Below are positions 23,929 through 32,321 of a stretch of 64,000 nt of DNA, in pieces (the stretch's first letter is position 1; every line of letters starts with the position of its first letter). Position numbers and translations under genes: made by a program. Below the pieces are notes generated by a model, which searched no databases, was not told where the DNA came from, and was given only the letters and a program-made list of their open reading frames with translations. This DNA comes from JAOTVV01 sp039591075 (GTDB lineage Bacteria > Gemmatimonadota > Gemmatimonadetes > Gemmatimonadales > GWC2-71-9). The stretch spans positions 1 to 64,000 of the forward strand of contig JBDHEI010000001.1 of assembly GCA_039591075.1 (NCBI GenBank), read 5' to 3'.

Positions 23929-25209
23929 TCATGCTGCCTGCGGCTCCTCAGCGCGGCGCATGCCCGGATAGAAGTTCGTCTCTCCCTCGCTCTTTGCCAC
24001 GATCACCGCACCCACGCTGTCACTGAAGATGTTGATGGTGGTGCGGAACATGTCGATGGGCCGGTCGACCGCGAGCATGGTGCCGATGATCAACCCGACC
24101 TGCGCGTCGGTGAAGCCGATCGCCTGCGTGACGATGAAGATCACCACCACACCGGCGGCGGGGATGCCGGCCGCCCCGACCGCCGAGAGCAGGGCGGTGA
24201 GGACGATGAGGAACTGTTGCGAGAAGTCGAGCTGCATCCCGAGTACCTGGCTGATGAAGATGACGCCCGCGCACTCGTACAACGCCGTGCCGTTCATGTT
24301 GACCGTGGCGCCCATCGGCAGCACGAAGCTCGAGATGGTGTTGGAGACACCGACCTTGTTTTCGACGTCGCTCATCGTCACGGGGAGTGTGGCGTTCGAG
24401 GAGCACGTCGAGAACGCTGTGACCATGGCGGCGCTCATGGCGCGGAAGTGGTAGATCGGGTTGATTCGCGTCGTGACATAGAACAGCAGCGGCAACACGA
24501 TGAGCAGGTGGATCAGGAACCCCGTCAGGATCGTGCCGATGTAGAGGCCGAGCGTGATGAACAGACTCACGCCCGCCGACGCCACCGTTGCGACGATGAG
24601 CCCGAAGACGCCGAACGGCGCGAAGCTGATCACGACATTGGTGATCTTCATCATCGCGTCGAAGAAGGCATCGAAGAACCGCTGCAGCGTTTCACGGTTC
24701 CGGGCGGCGGTCCTGGTGATCGCGAATCCCAGGAAGATCGAGAAGAAGATGATCCCGAGCATGTGACCGGACGACATGGCCTCGATCGGGTTGAGCGGGA
24801 TCATGTCGATGAGGATCTGGCCAGGCGATCGCGGAGTGACGACCGTCGATGGATCGAAGCTCTCGCCCACCGGAATGTTGGCCCCCACTCCGGGTTTGAT
24901 CAGGTTGGTGACGAAGATGCCGATGAGGATGGCCAGGAGGCTTGATACGAAGTAGTAGGAGAACGTCTTGAGACCGAGCCGGCCGATGCTCTTTCCATCG
25001 CCGACACTCGCCACGCCGCTCACGATGGAGCTGACGATCAGCGGCACGATGACCATTCGCAGCAGGTTGATGAAGATCGTGCCCAGTGACGCGATCAGTG
25101 CGAACAGCCACCCGGAGGGTTCGCCGTCATAGATGACCTGAAAGACGACCCCGACGGCGACGCCCAGTACCATCGCGATCAGGATTTGCCAGTGGAGCTG
25201 GAGTTTCAT
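23929..25209 (-). CDS. Dicarboxylate/amino acid:cation symporter (DAACS family)
   Basis: A 426-residue inner-membrane protein with eight helices and two re-entrant loops. The family marks are the serine-rich 'AFSTCSSNATLPVTM' (HP1) and 'LPMGATVNMNGTALYEC' (TM7 NMDG-like motif), then 'GIPAAGVVVI'. DAACS members (GltP, GltT, DctA) bring glutamate, aspartate or C4-dicarboxylates in with Na+ or H+. A near-perfect ribosome site GGAGGTGAT lies directly before the ATG at 25209. Substrate not determined. Confidence 0.9.
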   Translation of the reverse strand: MKLQLHWQILIAMVLGVAVGVVFQVIYDGEPSGWLFALIASLGTIFINLLRMVIVPLIVSSIVSGVASVGDGKSIGRLGLKTFSYYFVSSLLAILIGIFVTNLIKPGVGANIPVGESFDPSTVVTPRSPGQILIDMIPLNPIEAMSSGHMLGIIFFSIFLGFAITRTAARNRETLQRFFDAFFDAMMKITNVVISFAPFGVFGLIVATVASAGVSLFITLGLYIGTILTGFLIHLLIVLPLLFYVTTRINPIYHFRAMSAAMVTAFSTCSSNATLPVTMSDVENKVGVSNTISSFVLPMGATVNMNGTALYECAGVIFISQVLGMQLDFSQQFLIVLTALLSAVGAAGIPAAGVVVIFIVTQAIGFTDAQVGLIIGTMLAVDRPIDMFRTTINIFSDSVGAVIVAKSEGETNFYPGMRRAEEPQAA

Positions 25210-25262
25210 ATCACCTCCGCGATCGATACACGGCAGGAGCGAGGCCGGCTGGACAGAAGAAT

Positions 25263-25655
25263 CTACTCAGGCCGCATGCCCTCGCGGGGTGTGCGCGCGG
25301 GCCGCCGCCTGAAGTAGACAGCATAGGCCAAGACGTTTACGGCGACGACCACCAGTCCCAAACCGATCTGGATCCGGAGCGTCAAGGCCTCCGGATAGAC
25401 CATGGGAATGATGTAGTGCTCGACGAAGCCGCTATCGTACCCGGCCTGTCCAGCCTGTCGTCGGAGCGTGACCTCCCAGGGGGTGAGCGGGCAGATCCAT
25501 CCCATGAACTCCACGAGGGCGCCCCAGACGGCGCACGGGACGTGCACCCACGCCAGCCGGCGCCAGCGCCACGCCAGGAATCCCCCAGCCACTACGAAGA
25601 CGATGAACGCCAGGTGGAGTGTGACGAGCAGGTCGGCAGCCAGGCGGGCGAGCAT
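25263..25655 (-). CDS. DUF2784 small membrane protein
   Basis: 130 residues with about three membrane helices. The family pattern is complete: 'HLAFIVFVVAGGFLAWRWRR', 'ALVEFMGWICPLTPWEVTLR', 'GYDSGFVEHYIIPMVYPE'. DUF2784 proteins are widespread and uncharacterised. It lies between two DAACS symporter genes on the same strand (53 and 46 bases away), which may form one operon. Confidence 0.85.
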   Translation of the reverse strand: MLARLAADLLVTLHLAFIVFVVAGGFLAWRWRRLAWVHVPCAVWGALVEFMGWICPLTPWEVTLRRQAGQAGYDSGFVEHYIIPMVYPEALTLRIQIGLGLVVVAVNVLAYAVYFRRRPARTPREGMRPE

Positions 25656-25701
25656 GGGGCGGGCCTATGAGACGGGACGCGGGTGCCGGAGCACGCGAGC
25701 G

Positions 25702-26946
25702 CTATCCGCTCGAGTCGGTGCTCGGGCTTCTACCGTACCCGTCCTCCAGCCGATCGACCACGACCGCGGCGGTGAGCGTGCCGGTGACGTTGGTCGCCGT
25801 GCGTGCCATGTCGGGAATACGGTCGACGCCGAGGAGCACGGCCATGCCGTCCAGGGGAATGCCGATCGTGCCCAGCGCCGGCGCGAGGCTCAACACGCTG
25901 CCACCCGGAATGCTGGGGACCGTGAAGGACACGACGAAGGTCGCCAGCAAGGCGCCGCCGATGCCCGCCATGGGGAGCGGCACACCGTACAGCCAGGCGA
26001 GAAAGACCACGCACGCACCCTGGAAGAGCGCCGCCCCCGCTCTCCCCAGGCCGGCACCCAGCGAGATCACGAACCCGGCCACTGGCAGGGAAATCCCGAG
26101 GTGCTCATCGGCGGCCTCGAGCATGGCCGGCACCGTGGCGGGCGAGCTGGTGGTGCTCGCGCCGATGATCTGGGGCGTGACGCACCCGCGGAGGAAGCGA
26201 CGGACCGACATCCGTCCCACGAAACGCACCGCCGGCAGGTACACACCGGCGACGAAAATCAACTCGCCGGTCAGCACCGCGATCACAAAGATCGCGAGCG
26301 TCTGCAGCATGGCCCACCCGGCGCGAGCCGTCACGGGGGCGGCGAGGGCAAAGACGCCGACCGGCGCGATCAGCAGGATCCAGTCGACGAGCTTGATGAG
26401 GGCCGCGGCCACCGCGGTGGCGAGTCCGAGCAGTCGATCGCGGTCGCCTGCCGGGAGCGAGCCTGCCGCTGCGGCGAGCAGAATGGTGAAGACGATGAGT
26501 GGGAGCAGCGCTCCATCCACGGCCGCGCTGAACGGATTGCTCGGAATGAGACTGAACAGGAATTCAATCGGCCCCGGCAGCATCGGTGGCGGCGCCCCGC
26601 CAGTTTCCATGGCCTGTGCCGCTCCCTCGCTCGCCAGCGGCAGCAGCGCCTTCATCACGCCCATGCCCAGGAGTACGCTCACCACCGTGGTCGCGGCGAA
26701 GAAGCCCAACGTGATTGCGCCCATGCGCCCGAGCTTGCGCAGGTTGCCCAGCTGGCACACACCGACGAACACGACGGACGTCACCAATGGGATGACAACC
26801 ATTTTGAGGAGATCGACGAACGCATTCCCGAGCGGCTCCACCCCTTCTGCGAGCGCGACGAAGGGTTGGCTCTCAGTGATGGCCGCGACAAGGCCAAGCA
26901 GCAGTCCCGCCACGAGACCGAGCGCGATGGCGAGGTTGAGCTTCAC
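25702..26946 (-). CDS. Second DAACS-family cation symporter
   Basis: A 414-residue paralogue of the symporter at 23929-25209, more distant in sequence. It has the same order of elements: 'STTSSPATVPAMLEAA' (HP1 serine-rich loop), 'LGAGLGRAGAALFQGACVVF' in the TM7 position, and 'SIPGGSVLSLAPALG' (HP2). The N-M-D-G-T motif of classical glutamate carriers is replaced by G-R-A-G-A, so the cation or substrate site differs. The GTG at 26946 follows the acyl-CoA dehydrogenase stop by one base, so translation is likely coupled. Confidence 0.85.
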   Translation of the reverse strand: MKLNLAIALGLVAGLLLGLVAAITESQPFVALAEGVEPLGNAFVDLLKMVVIPLVTSVVFVGVCQLGNLRKLGRMGAITLGFFAATTVVSVLLGMGVMKALLPLASEGAAQAMETGGAPPPMLPGPIEFLFSLIPSNPFSAAVDGALLPLIVFTILLAAAAGSLPAGDRDRLLGLATAVAAALIKLVDWILLIAPVGVFALAAPVTARAGWAMLQTLAIFVIAVLTGELIFVAGVYLPAVRFVGRMSVRRFLRGCVTPQIIGASTTSSPATVPAMLEAADEHLGISLPVAGFVISLGAGLGRAGAALFQGACVVFLAWLYGVPLPMAGIGGALLATFVVSFTVPSIPGGSVLSLAPALGTIGIPLDGMAVLLGVDRIPDMARTATNVTGTLTAAVVVDRLEDGYGRSPSTDSSG

Positions 26947-26947
26947 G

Positions 26948-28111
26948 TCAGGCCCAATTTCCCTTAGCGCTCTCCTTCAACAGGTGGGCGGCGATCACGT
27001 TTCGCTGGATCTCGTTCGACCCCTCGTAGATCTGCGTGATCTTGGCGTCGCGCAGGAGCTTCTCGACGGGGTACTCCTTCATGTAGCCGTAGCCGCCGAA
27101 GATCTGGACGGCGTCGACGGTCACCTTCATGCAGGCGTCGGACGCGAAGGTCTTGCAGATGGCCGAGGCCTTGGCGATGTCTTTCGCGCCCGAGTCGATC
27201 ATCCGCGCAGCCGAAAAGACGAGCGCACGCGATGCCTCGACGGCGATCGCCATGTCGGCCAGCATGAACTGGATACCCTGGAACGATGAGATAGGGTGAC
27301 CGAATTGCTTTCGGACCCGCGCGTAATGGGTGGCTTCGTCGAGCGCTCGTTGAGCGATCCCCACGGCTTGGGCGGCGACGCCAGGGCGAGCATAGTCGAA
27401 CGTCTTGAGGGCGACGATGAACCCCATTCCCTCTCGAGCGATCAGGTTTGCGGCGGGCAATTGCACGTCTTCGAAGATCACTTCTCGCGTAGCCGATGAA
27501 CGGATACCGAGCTTGTTCTCCTTCTTGCCGAACTTTAGTCCGGGGGTGTCCTTGTCGACAATGAACGCGCTGGCGCCGCGGGCCCCCTTCTCTCGGTCGG
27601 TCAGAGCGATCACCGTGTAGACCTCCGCTTCCCCACCGTTGGTGATCCACTGCTTTGTGCCGTTGAGGACGTAGTGATCGCCATGCTTGATCGCGGTGGT
27701 GCGGATACGGGCGGCGTCGGATCCGGCGTCTGCTTCCGTGATGGCGAACGCGGCGAGTTTCTCGCCGCGGGCGATCGGCGGCAGGTATTTCTGCTTCTGC
27801 TCGTCGGTTCCGAACAGGACGATGGGAAACGTCCCCAGGCCCGTACCACCGAACGCGAGCGAGATGCCGCCGCAACCCCACGACAACGACTCGGTGACCA
27901 GGGCCATCTCCAGAACCCCGCCGCCCATCCCACCGTACTCGATTGGGATGGAAACGCCGAAGATGTCCGCTTCGGCCAGGACCCGCACAATGTCCCAGGC
28001 GAACTCCGCCGACTCGTCGTACTTGGCAGCCACCGGCTTGATCTTCTCCTCGGCGATCTGCCGGCACAGGTCGCGGATCATCCGCTGGTCTTCAGTGAGT
28101 AGGTAGTCCAT
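26948..28111 (-). CDS. Acyl-CoA dehydrogenase
   Basis: A 387-residue flavoprotein that introduces the 2,3 double bond of acyl-CoA, passing electrons to ETF. Family marks: 'FAITEADAGSDAARIRTTA' (FAD/substrate), 'KQWITNGGEAEVYTV', 'QFGHPISSFQGIQFMLADMA', 'QIFGGYGYMKEYPVEKLLRD' and the catalytic Glu in 'QIYEGSNEIQRNVIA'. Short- or medium-chain class by length. I start at ATG 28111 (MDYLLTEDQ), the family's usual N-terminus; a GTG two codons upstream is possible. It heads the set of genes running down to 25263. Confidence 0.93.
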   Translation of the reverse strand: MDYLLTEDQRMIRDLCRQIAEEKIKPVAAKYDESAEFAWDIVRVLAEADIFGVSIPIEYGGMGGGVLEMALVTESLSWGCGGISLAFGGTGLGTFPIVLFGTDEQKQKYLPPIARGEKLAAFAITEADAGSDAARIRTTAIKHGDHYVLNGTKQWITNGGEAEVYTVIALTDREKGARGASAFIVDKDTPGLKFGKKENKLGIRSSATREVIFEDVQLPAANLIAREGMGFIVALKTFDYARPGVAAQAVGIAQRALDEATHYARVRKQFGHPISSFQGIQFMLADMAIAVEASRALVFSAARMIDSGAKDIAKASAICKTFASDACMKVTVDAVQIFGGYGYMKEYPVEKLLRDAKITQIYEGSNEIQRNVIAAHLLKESAKGNWA

Positions 28112-28300
28112 GGGCACATCCGGTAGGTGCGGGTGTGTGTCAGCGGCCGCAGGGAGGGGGCACGGATCGGAGCGTTCCGGCCGACGAAATCGCTTACCAT
28201 TCTATTCGGCCGACGACGGTCTGGCCAGCGGGCGGCGCACGGAATGGCGAGCGCGGGTCCCGCTCGATAGGTTGTGTAACGCTCGAACCGGAGGAGTTCT

Positions 28301-29098
28301 GTGAGACACGCGCAACGCACCGTTCCACGCTGGGCGCTCATCCTGGGGGCATCGAGCGGGTTCGGTGAGGCGACGGCAAAGGAACTCGCCAAGAGCGGCT
28401 ATGACATCGCAGGTGTTCACCTAGATCGTGCTGCCCGACTCGACTACGTGGAGGCGATCAAAGAGGAGATCGAGGCGACCGGGCACCGCGCTTGGTACTT
28501 CAACGTCAATGCGAACGACGACGAGAAGCGGGTCGAGGTCATGGATGCCTTGGAAGAGGACATCAAAGATACCGGCGGCACCGTGGCCGTTCTGATGCAC
28601 TCCCTCGCCTTCGGCACGCTGAAGCCGTACATCGCCGAAGACGCCATCACGAAGCGAAACATGCACATGACCATGGATGTGATGGCCCATTCGCTGATTT
28701 GGTGGACGCAGGACTTGGTGCGGCGTGGTCTGATGCACGAGGGCGGACGGATCTTCGCGATGACGTCCTCCGGATCCAATCGCGTGATCCCTTCCTACGG
28801 GGCGGTGTCGGCGGCGAAGTCCGGACTCGAATCGCATATTCGGCAGCTGGCAATGGAACTCGCTCAGTTGGGGATCACCGCGAATGCGCTGCGCGGTGGC
28901 GTAACCCGCACGCCGGCGGCCGAGCGGATCCCAGAGAGCGACAAGCTTTTCCTCGCAGCGGTGCAACGGAATCCCCACAAGAGGTTGACCGTCCCGGAGG
29001 ACGTAGCGAAGGCGCTGGTCGCGCTGACGAAGCCGGGAACGGATTGGATCACCGGCAATGTCATCAACGTCGACGGTGGGGAAGAGATCTCGGGTTAG
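28301..29098 (+). CDS. FabL-like enoyl-[acyl-carrier-protein] reductase (SDR fold)
   Basis: 265 residues. NAD(P)-binding motif 'LGASSGFGEAT' has the G-x3-G-x-G form; 'LMHSLAFGTLKPYI' resembles the HSIAF segment of FabI; the active site is 'SYGAVSAAK', a Tyr-x6-Lys spacing that marks enoyl-ACP reductases instead of the Tyr-x3-Lys of ordinary SDRs. Classical G-x3-G-x-G combined with Tyr-x6-Lys is the pattern of Bacillus FabL. It would reduce trans-2-enoyl-ACP in the last step of each fatty-acid elongation cycle. Divergent from the acyl-CoA dehydrogenase gene over about 190 bases. Confidence 0.8.
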   Translation: MRHAQRTVPRWALILGASSGFGEATAKELAKSGYDIAGVHLDRAARLDYVEAIKEEIEATGHRAWYFNVNANDDEKRVEVMDALEEDIKDTGGTVAVLMHSLAFGTLKPYIAEDAITKRNMHMTMDVMAHSLIWWTQDLVRRGLMHEGGRIFAMTSSGSNRVIPSYGAVSAAKSGLESHIRQLAMELAQLGITANALRGGVTRTPAAERIPESDKLFLAAVQRNPHKRLTVPEDVAKALVALTKPGTDWITGNVINVDGGEEISG

Positions 29099-29107
29099 CG
29101 ATCCAGG

Positions 29108-29674
29108 CTATCGGTTTTGGCGCCGCAGTTGTTCCAATTCGTTCTCGAGATGAGCCAGACGCTGGAGGACCTCGTCTTCACCCGGTTGGGTCGCCACGAT
29201 CGGCACACCGCGACCATTGAGCAGCGTTTCGACGAGGGCGTCGGTGTAGCCTACCACGGCGTGCGCTACGCCCCGGTCAACCGTGCGGTTCAACCGCAGC
29301 ACCGCCGTCATCGACTGGCGGGGGGACATCAGTGCCACGGTTTCCGACAGCATCCGGATTAGGAGCTCGCGGAGCTGCTGGAGTTCCTCCACCACCTCTC
29401 CCGCCGCCAGACCGCGAGCCGCCGCGGTCTGGCCGTACGCCTCACACGCCGTGAACCAGAGCTCGGTAACTTGTCTCCGGAGGGGTCCTGAAAGCTCGAT
29501 GATCAGGCCGATCAATAGCGCCAGATGTCGTTGGAGCGTGGGGCGGCTCACGTGGGGTGCCTGGGCGACGCGTTCGGTGATCCACTCCAGCCACTGGGCG
29601 AGCAAATCATCGTGATGTTCCTGGAGCGCCGCCGTGAGAGCATAAAGGGCGGGATTGGACGGCCGCGTCATCAT
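29108..29674 (-). CDS. RsbRD N-terminal-like helical protein
   Basis: 188 residues, nearly all helical. 'LLAQWLEWI', the long helix 'GLAAGEVVEELQQLRELLIR' and 'LNRTVDRGVAHAVVGYTDAL' resemble the N-terminal domain of stressosome RsbR/RsbRD paralogues (PF14361), a non-haem globin-like sensor, but the STAS domain is absent. The last 30 residues ('LQRLAHLENELEQLRRQ') form a coiled coil. It may be a sensory or partner protein; no stressosome genes lie nearby. Assignment is from pattern memory. Convergent with the FabL-like gene at 9 bases. Confidence 0.5.
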   Translation of the reverse strand: MMTRPSNPALYALTAALQEHHDDLLAQWLEWITERVAQAPHVSRPTLQRHLALLIGLIIELSGPLRRQVTELWFTACEAYGQTAAARGLAAGEVVEELQQLRELLIRMLSETVALMSPRQSMTAVLRLNRTVDRGVAHAVVGYTDALVETLLNGRGVPIVATQPGEDEVLQRLAHLENELEQLRRQNR

Positions 29675-29754
29675 GTGGCCGATCCGGCAGCGAGAGTCAT
29701 CCTGCGCACGAGGCGGAATGTAACGGGCCGAATCGGGAGGTCAAAGCAGCGACC

Positions 29755-30603
29755 GTGGCGACCGTAACGACCATCCCGTTTGCGCTGGACGGAGCCGACG
29801 GCGGCCCCCTGCGTGGGGAAGTGCGGACGGCCGCGGGGGGGCGCGATCGGCCCGCGGTCGTGATCTGCCACGGGTTCAAAGGCTTCAAGAATTGGGGGTT
29901 CTTCCCGCATCTGGCACTTCGCCTTGCCCGATCGGGTATCACGGCGATCACCTTTAACTTTTCCGGCAGCGGTGTCGGTCCCGACGGCGAGTCGTTTTCG
30001 GAGCCAGAGCGGTTTTCCCAGTCCACACCGTCTGGTGATCTGCGCGATCTCGCCATCGTGTGGGATGCCCTGGCAGAGGGTGCACTCGCCAGCGGTCTTG
30101 CGCGGCCGACGCAGCTTGGAGTGTTCGGGCACAGTCGCGGCGGAGCAGCGGCTATCATTCACGCAGCCAGGCACTCGACCTGCAAGGCGATCGTGACGTG
30201 GGCCGCGATATCGTCGTACACCCGTTGGGGACCGCGGACACTGGCCAAATGGCGGGAGAACGGATCGCTCGACATCGTCAATTCGCGGACCGGCGAGGTG
30301 CTGCCGCTCCGCGTGGACTATCTCCAGGATCTCGACCGCAACGGGCACCTCCTCGATCCTACGACAGCCGCCGGCCAGGTCTCCGCTCCGTGGCTACTGC
30401 TGCAGGGGAGTGTCGATGAGGCGGTGCCCGTCCGTGAGTCGAAGCTCCTGTTTGCCCATGCGAGCAAGGACGTGGCACGGCTGGACATCGTCGAGGCCGG
30501 GAGTCACACGATGGGCGCGCGGCATCCCTGGGGGGGCTGGACACCCCAGCTCGAGCGCGCTGTCGATATGACGCTCGAGTGGTTCGTGAGGCATTTGTTG
30601 TGA
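29755..30603 (+). CDS. Alpha/beta hydrolase (dienelactone-hydrolase-like esterase)
   Basis: 282 residues with the alpha/beta hydrolase core: 'VVICHGFKGFKNWG' after strand 3 (oxyanion hole), nucleophile elbow 'FGHSRGGAAAI' (G-x-S-x-G), Asp in 'QGSVDEAVPV' and His in 'EAGSHTMG'. No signal peptide, so cytoplasmic. The substrate is unknown. GTG at 29755 is the chosen start. Its stop is followed at 21 bases by a strong GC hairpin. Confidence 0.82.
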   Translation: MATVTTIPFALDGADGGPLRGEVRTAAGGRDRPAVVICHGFKGFKNWGFFPHLALRLARSGITAITFNFSGSGVGPDGESFSEPERFSQSTPSGDLRDLAIVWDALAEGALASGLARPTQLGVFGHSRGGAAAIIHAARHSTCKAIVTWAAISSYTRWGPRTLAKWRENGSLDIVNSRTGEVLPLRVDYLQDLDRNGHLLDPTTAAGQVSAPWLLLQGSVDEAVPVRESKLLFAHASKDVARLDIVEAGSHTMGARHPWGGWTPQLERAVDMTLEWFVRHLL

Positions 30604-30623
30604 GGAGCCAGTGGCTGAACCGA

Positions 30624-30650
30624 CGACGGCCCCCGATGCGGGGGCCGTCG
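30624..30650. terminator. Perfect 11-bp GC hairpin
   Basis: CGACGGCCCCC (30624-30634) pairs completely with GGGGGCCGTCG (30640-30650) around the 5-base loop GATGC. It lies 21 bases after the hydrolase stop. It lacks a U tract, so it is either a weak intrinsic terminator or a 3'-end stabiliser, and would work in both directions. Confidence 0.6.
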
Positions 30651-30659
30651 GTGCGCGGG

Positions 30660-30806
30660 TCAGAGACCGGCCGCGTACAGCGAGTCGACCAATGTCGGTC
30701 TCCTTCTGGTCGCGAGGGCGACGAGCTGTCGCCGGCGCAGCAACAGGCTCGCTGCGGCGAACGTAGCCAGCGCGATGAGTCCGACTCCAACGGTTCGGAT
30801 AGGCAC
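30660..30806 (-). CDS. Possible 48-residue single-span membrane microprotein
   Basis: A GTG at 30806 opens a 48-codon frame that starts 'MPIRTVGVGLIALATFAAA', a plausible membrane helix, followed by the strongly basic 'LLRRRQLVALATRRRP' and ends at 30660, ten bases before the hairpin at 30624-30650. GGGAG touches the GTG with no spacer, which is poor for translation. The positive-inside layout is what makes it worth listing; the alternative is that it is chance. Confidence 0.3.
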   Translation of the reverse strand: MPIRTVGVGLIALATFAAASLLLRRRQLVALATRRRPTLVDSLYAAGL

Positions 30807-30940
30807 CTCCCTACGAGACGGTGGGCACGGTCACGAATCCTGAACTACGGGGTGCAATATATAGACCACCGCAAGTGGGTCTCAGGTCACATGACGCTCG
30901 TTGTGACACTTCAATATCCGTTTTCTTCCCGCCGCGCGGC

Positions 30941-31513
30941 GTGATTCCGCTCACGCTCACGCAGGTCGGCGGGAGACTCGGCGGGCGGGCGCCGGTCCAA
31001 GCCGATATGGACGGTAGGATTCAGGCCGCCGTGGCCCTGGTGTTGGCAGGGGACGCGGATCGAGGACTCGATCTGTTGCTCATCAAGCGAGCGGAGGTCG
31101 AGGGTGATCCGTGGTCGGGGCAAATGGGACTCCCTGGCGGCAGGAGGGAGAACCGTGATCCCGACCTCCTGACGACTGCCATCCGTGAAACGGCGGAGGA
31201 AACAGGTATTCACCTCTCCGAGAAGGAACTCCTCGGTGTCTTGGACGATCTCACTCCTACAACGCCCGTGTTACCGCCAGTAGCCGTCCGGCCGTTCGTG
31301 TTTGGGCTATCGAAGCGGGCGGTAGTACATCCGAGTGGGGAAGTGGCGGACAGCTGGTGGGTTTCGGTTGGCGAGCTGCGGCAGGGCGCCGACGAGACAA
31401 CGGTCATGGTCCGCGGCCGGGAGCTCAGGGTGCCTGCGTACTTCGTCGGCACCGACGTCGTCTGGGGCATGACCCTTCGTATCCTCAATAATTTCTTCGA
31501 CTTAGCCCTCTAG
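30941..31513 (+). CDS. Nudix hydrolase (CoA pyrophosphatase-like, NudL group)
   Basis: 190 residues from the GTG at 30941; an ATG at 31007 is an alternative that starts exactly at the Nudix domain. The Nudix box is in 'PGGRRENRDPDLLTTAIRET' followed by 'AEETGI', with the extra 'LPGG..D..LLTTAIRET' form typical of NudL/CoA-diphosphatase members that cut CoA to phosphopantetheine and 3',5'-ADP with Mg2+ or Mn2+. 'LLLIKRAEVEGDPWSGQMGL' before it supports this. About 100 bases separate it from the dtxR operon. Confidence 0.82.
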   Translation: MIPLTLTQVGGRLGGRAPVQADMDGRIQAAVALVLAGDADRGLDLLLIKRAEVEGDPWSGQMGLPGGRRENRDPDLLTTAIRETAEETGIHLSEKELLGVLDDLTPTTPVLPPVAVRPFVFGLSKRAVVHPSGEVADSWWVSVGELRQGADETTVMVRGRELRVPAYFVGTDVVWGMTLRILNNFFDLAL

Positions 31514-31559
31514 GTCCTGTTCCGGATTGGCGGGTGCAGCCCCGCGTGGGGTTCCATAT

Positions 31560-31591
31560 TTAGCCGCACCTAATATTATTGTTTGCTTAGG
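31560..31591. promoter_or_regulatory. Candidate DtxR-family operator
   Basis: Upstream of the dtxR gene lie the half-sites TTAG (31560-31563), CCTAA (31569-31573) and TTAGG (31587-31591), forming TTAG-N6-CTAA and CCTAA-N13-TTAGG inverted repeats in an A+T-rich stretch. DtxR/IdeR and MntR operators are built of TTAGG/CCTAA half-sites, so this is a likely self-regulatory site. The spacing does not match the classical 19-bp box exactly. Confidence 0.4.
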
Positions 31592-31619
31592 CCACTTCAG
31601 CCGGAGGCACGAGCGCCAC

Positions 31620-32321
31620 ATGAGTGCACTGTCTAGACAGCGGGGTCTCAGCCGGTCAACAGAGGACTACCTCAAGACGATCTACGAACTGGAGACCCGT
31701 GACGGTGCGGCACAGAACAGTGCGATCGCCGACGCCCTCGAGGTCGCGCCCCCGTCCGTGAGCGGGATGGTCAAGCGGCTTTCGGAGTCCGGTCTGTTGG
31801 CGCACGTGCCCTACCGTGGGGTGCAGCTCACGCGGGTGGGACGGCGCACCGCCATGCGAGTCCTCCGGCGGCATCGGATTCTGGAGAAGTACCTCACTGC
31901 CAAGTTGGGATACGACTGGGACTCGGTTCACGAGGAAGCCGAGCGGTTGGAGCACGCGGTGTCCGACGACCTGATAGAGCGGATGGCCATGGCGCTCGGC
32001 AACCCGGAGTTCGACCCGCACGGCGCCCCGATCCCGACCAAAGACGGAACAGTGGTCGCGCCGAAAGTGACGTCCCTGTCAGAGGTGCCGGTCGGTGAAA
32101 CCGCCGAGCTTCGGCTTGTGAGCGACAAGGACTCCGAGCTCCTCCGGTATCTCCGTTCGCTGGGCCTGCGGTTGGGCGTGGTCTTCGAAGTCGTGGGCCG
32201 GCAGCCCTTCCGGGGGCCGATTACGATCCGGTTCTCCGCACCGCCCCAAGAAGAAGAGGTCGTCGGATACGAACTCGCGCGGTCGCTGGGCTGCGTGATC
32301 AGAGGAGATGAGGTGGGTTGA
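31620..32321 (+). CDS. DtxR/MntR-family metal-dependent transcriptional regulator
   Basis: 233 residues. Winged helix-turn-helix at 8-70 ('STEDYLKTIYELETRDGAAQ', 'VAPPSVSGMVKRLSESGLL'), dimerisation and metal-binding domain with 'RHRILEKYLTAKLGYDWDSV' and 'HEEAERLEHAVSDDLIERM' (the Glu and His ligands H-E-E-A-E-x-L-E-H), then 'PEFDPHGAPIP', and a C-terminal SH3-like FeoA-type domain from about 150. Such proteins repress metal uptake genes when Fe2+ or Mn2+ is bound. Its stop TGA shares a base with the multicopper oxidase ATG (TGATG), so the metal operon includes its own regulator. Confidence 0.9.
   Translation: MSALSRQRGLSRSTEDYLKTIYELETRDGAAQNSAIADALEVAPPSVSGMVKRLSESGLLAHVPYRGVQLTRVGRRTAMRVLRRHRILEKYLTAKLGYDWDSVHEEAERLEHAVSDDLIERMAMALGNPEFDPHGAPIPTKDGTVVAPKVTSLSEVPVGETAELRLVSDKDSELLRYLRSLGLRLGVVFEVVGRQPFRGPITIRFSAPPQEEEVVGYELARSLGCVIRGDEVG

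Larger units (their letters stand above)
30604..30940. other. 337-base intergenic region between hydrolase and Nudix genes
   Basis: It holds the hairpin at 30624-30650, a doubtful 48-codon minus-strand frame (30660-30806), and about 130 bases upstream of the Nudix gene including the A+T-rich stretch GGGTGCAATATATAGACC near 30850-30870 that may contain its promoter. Nothing else is visible. Confidence 0.5.

Noticed and set aside
25468..27289. Long plus-strand frames antisense to the second DAACS symporter
   Set aside because: Ser/Thr/Ala or His/Asp/Arg-rich translations typical of antisense of membrane-protein genes.
29671..30348. 225-codon frame antisense to the alpha/beta hydrolase
   Set aside because: The plus-strand hydrolase has complete catalytic motifs; the antisense frame has none.
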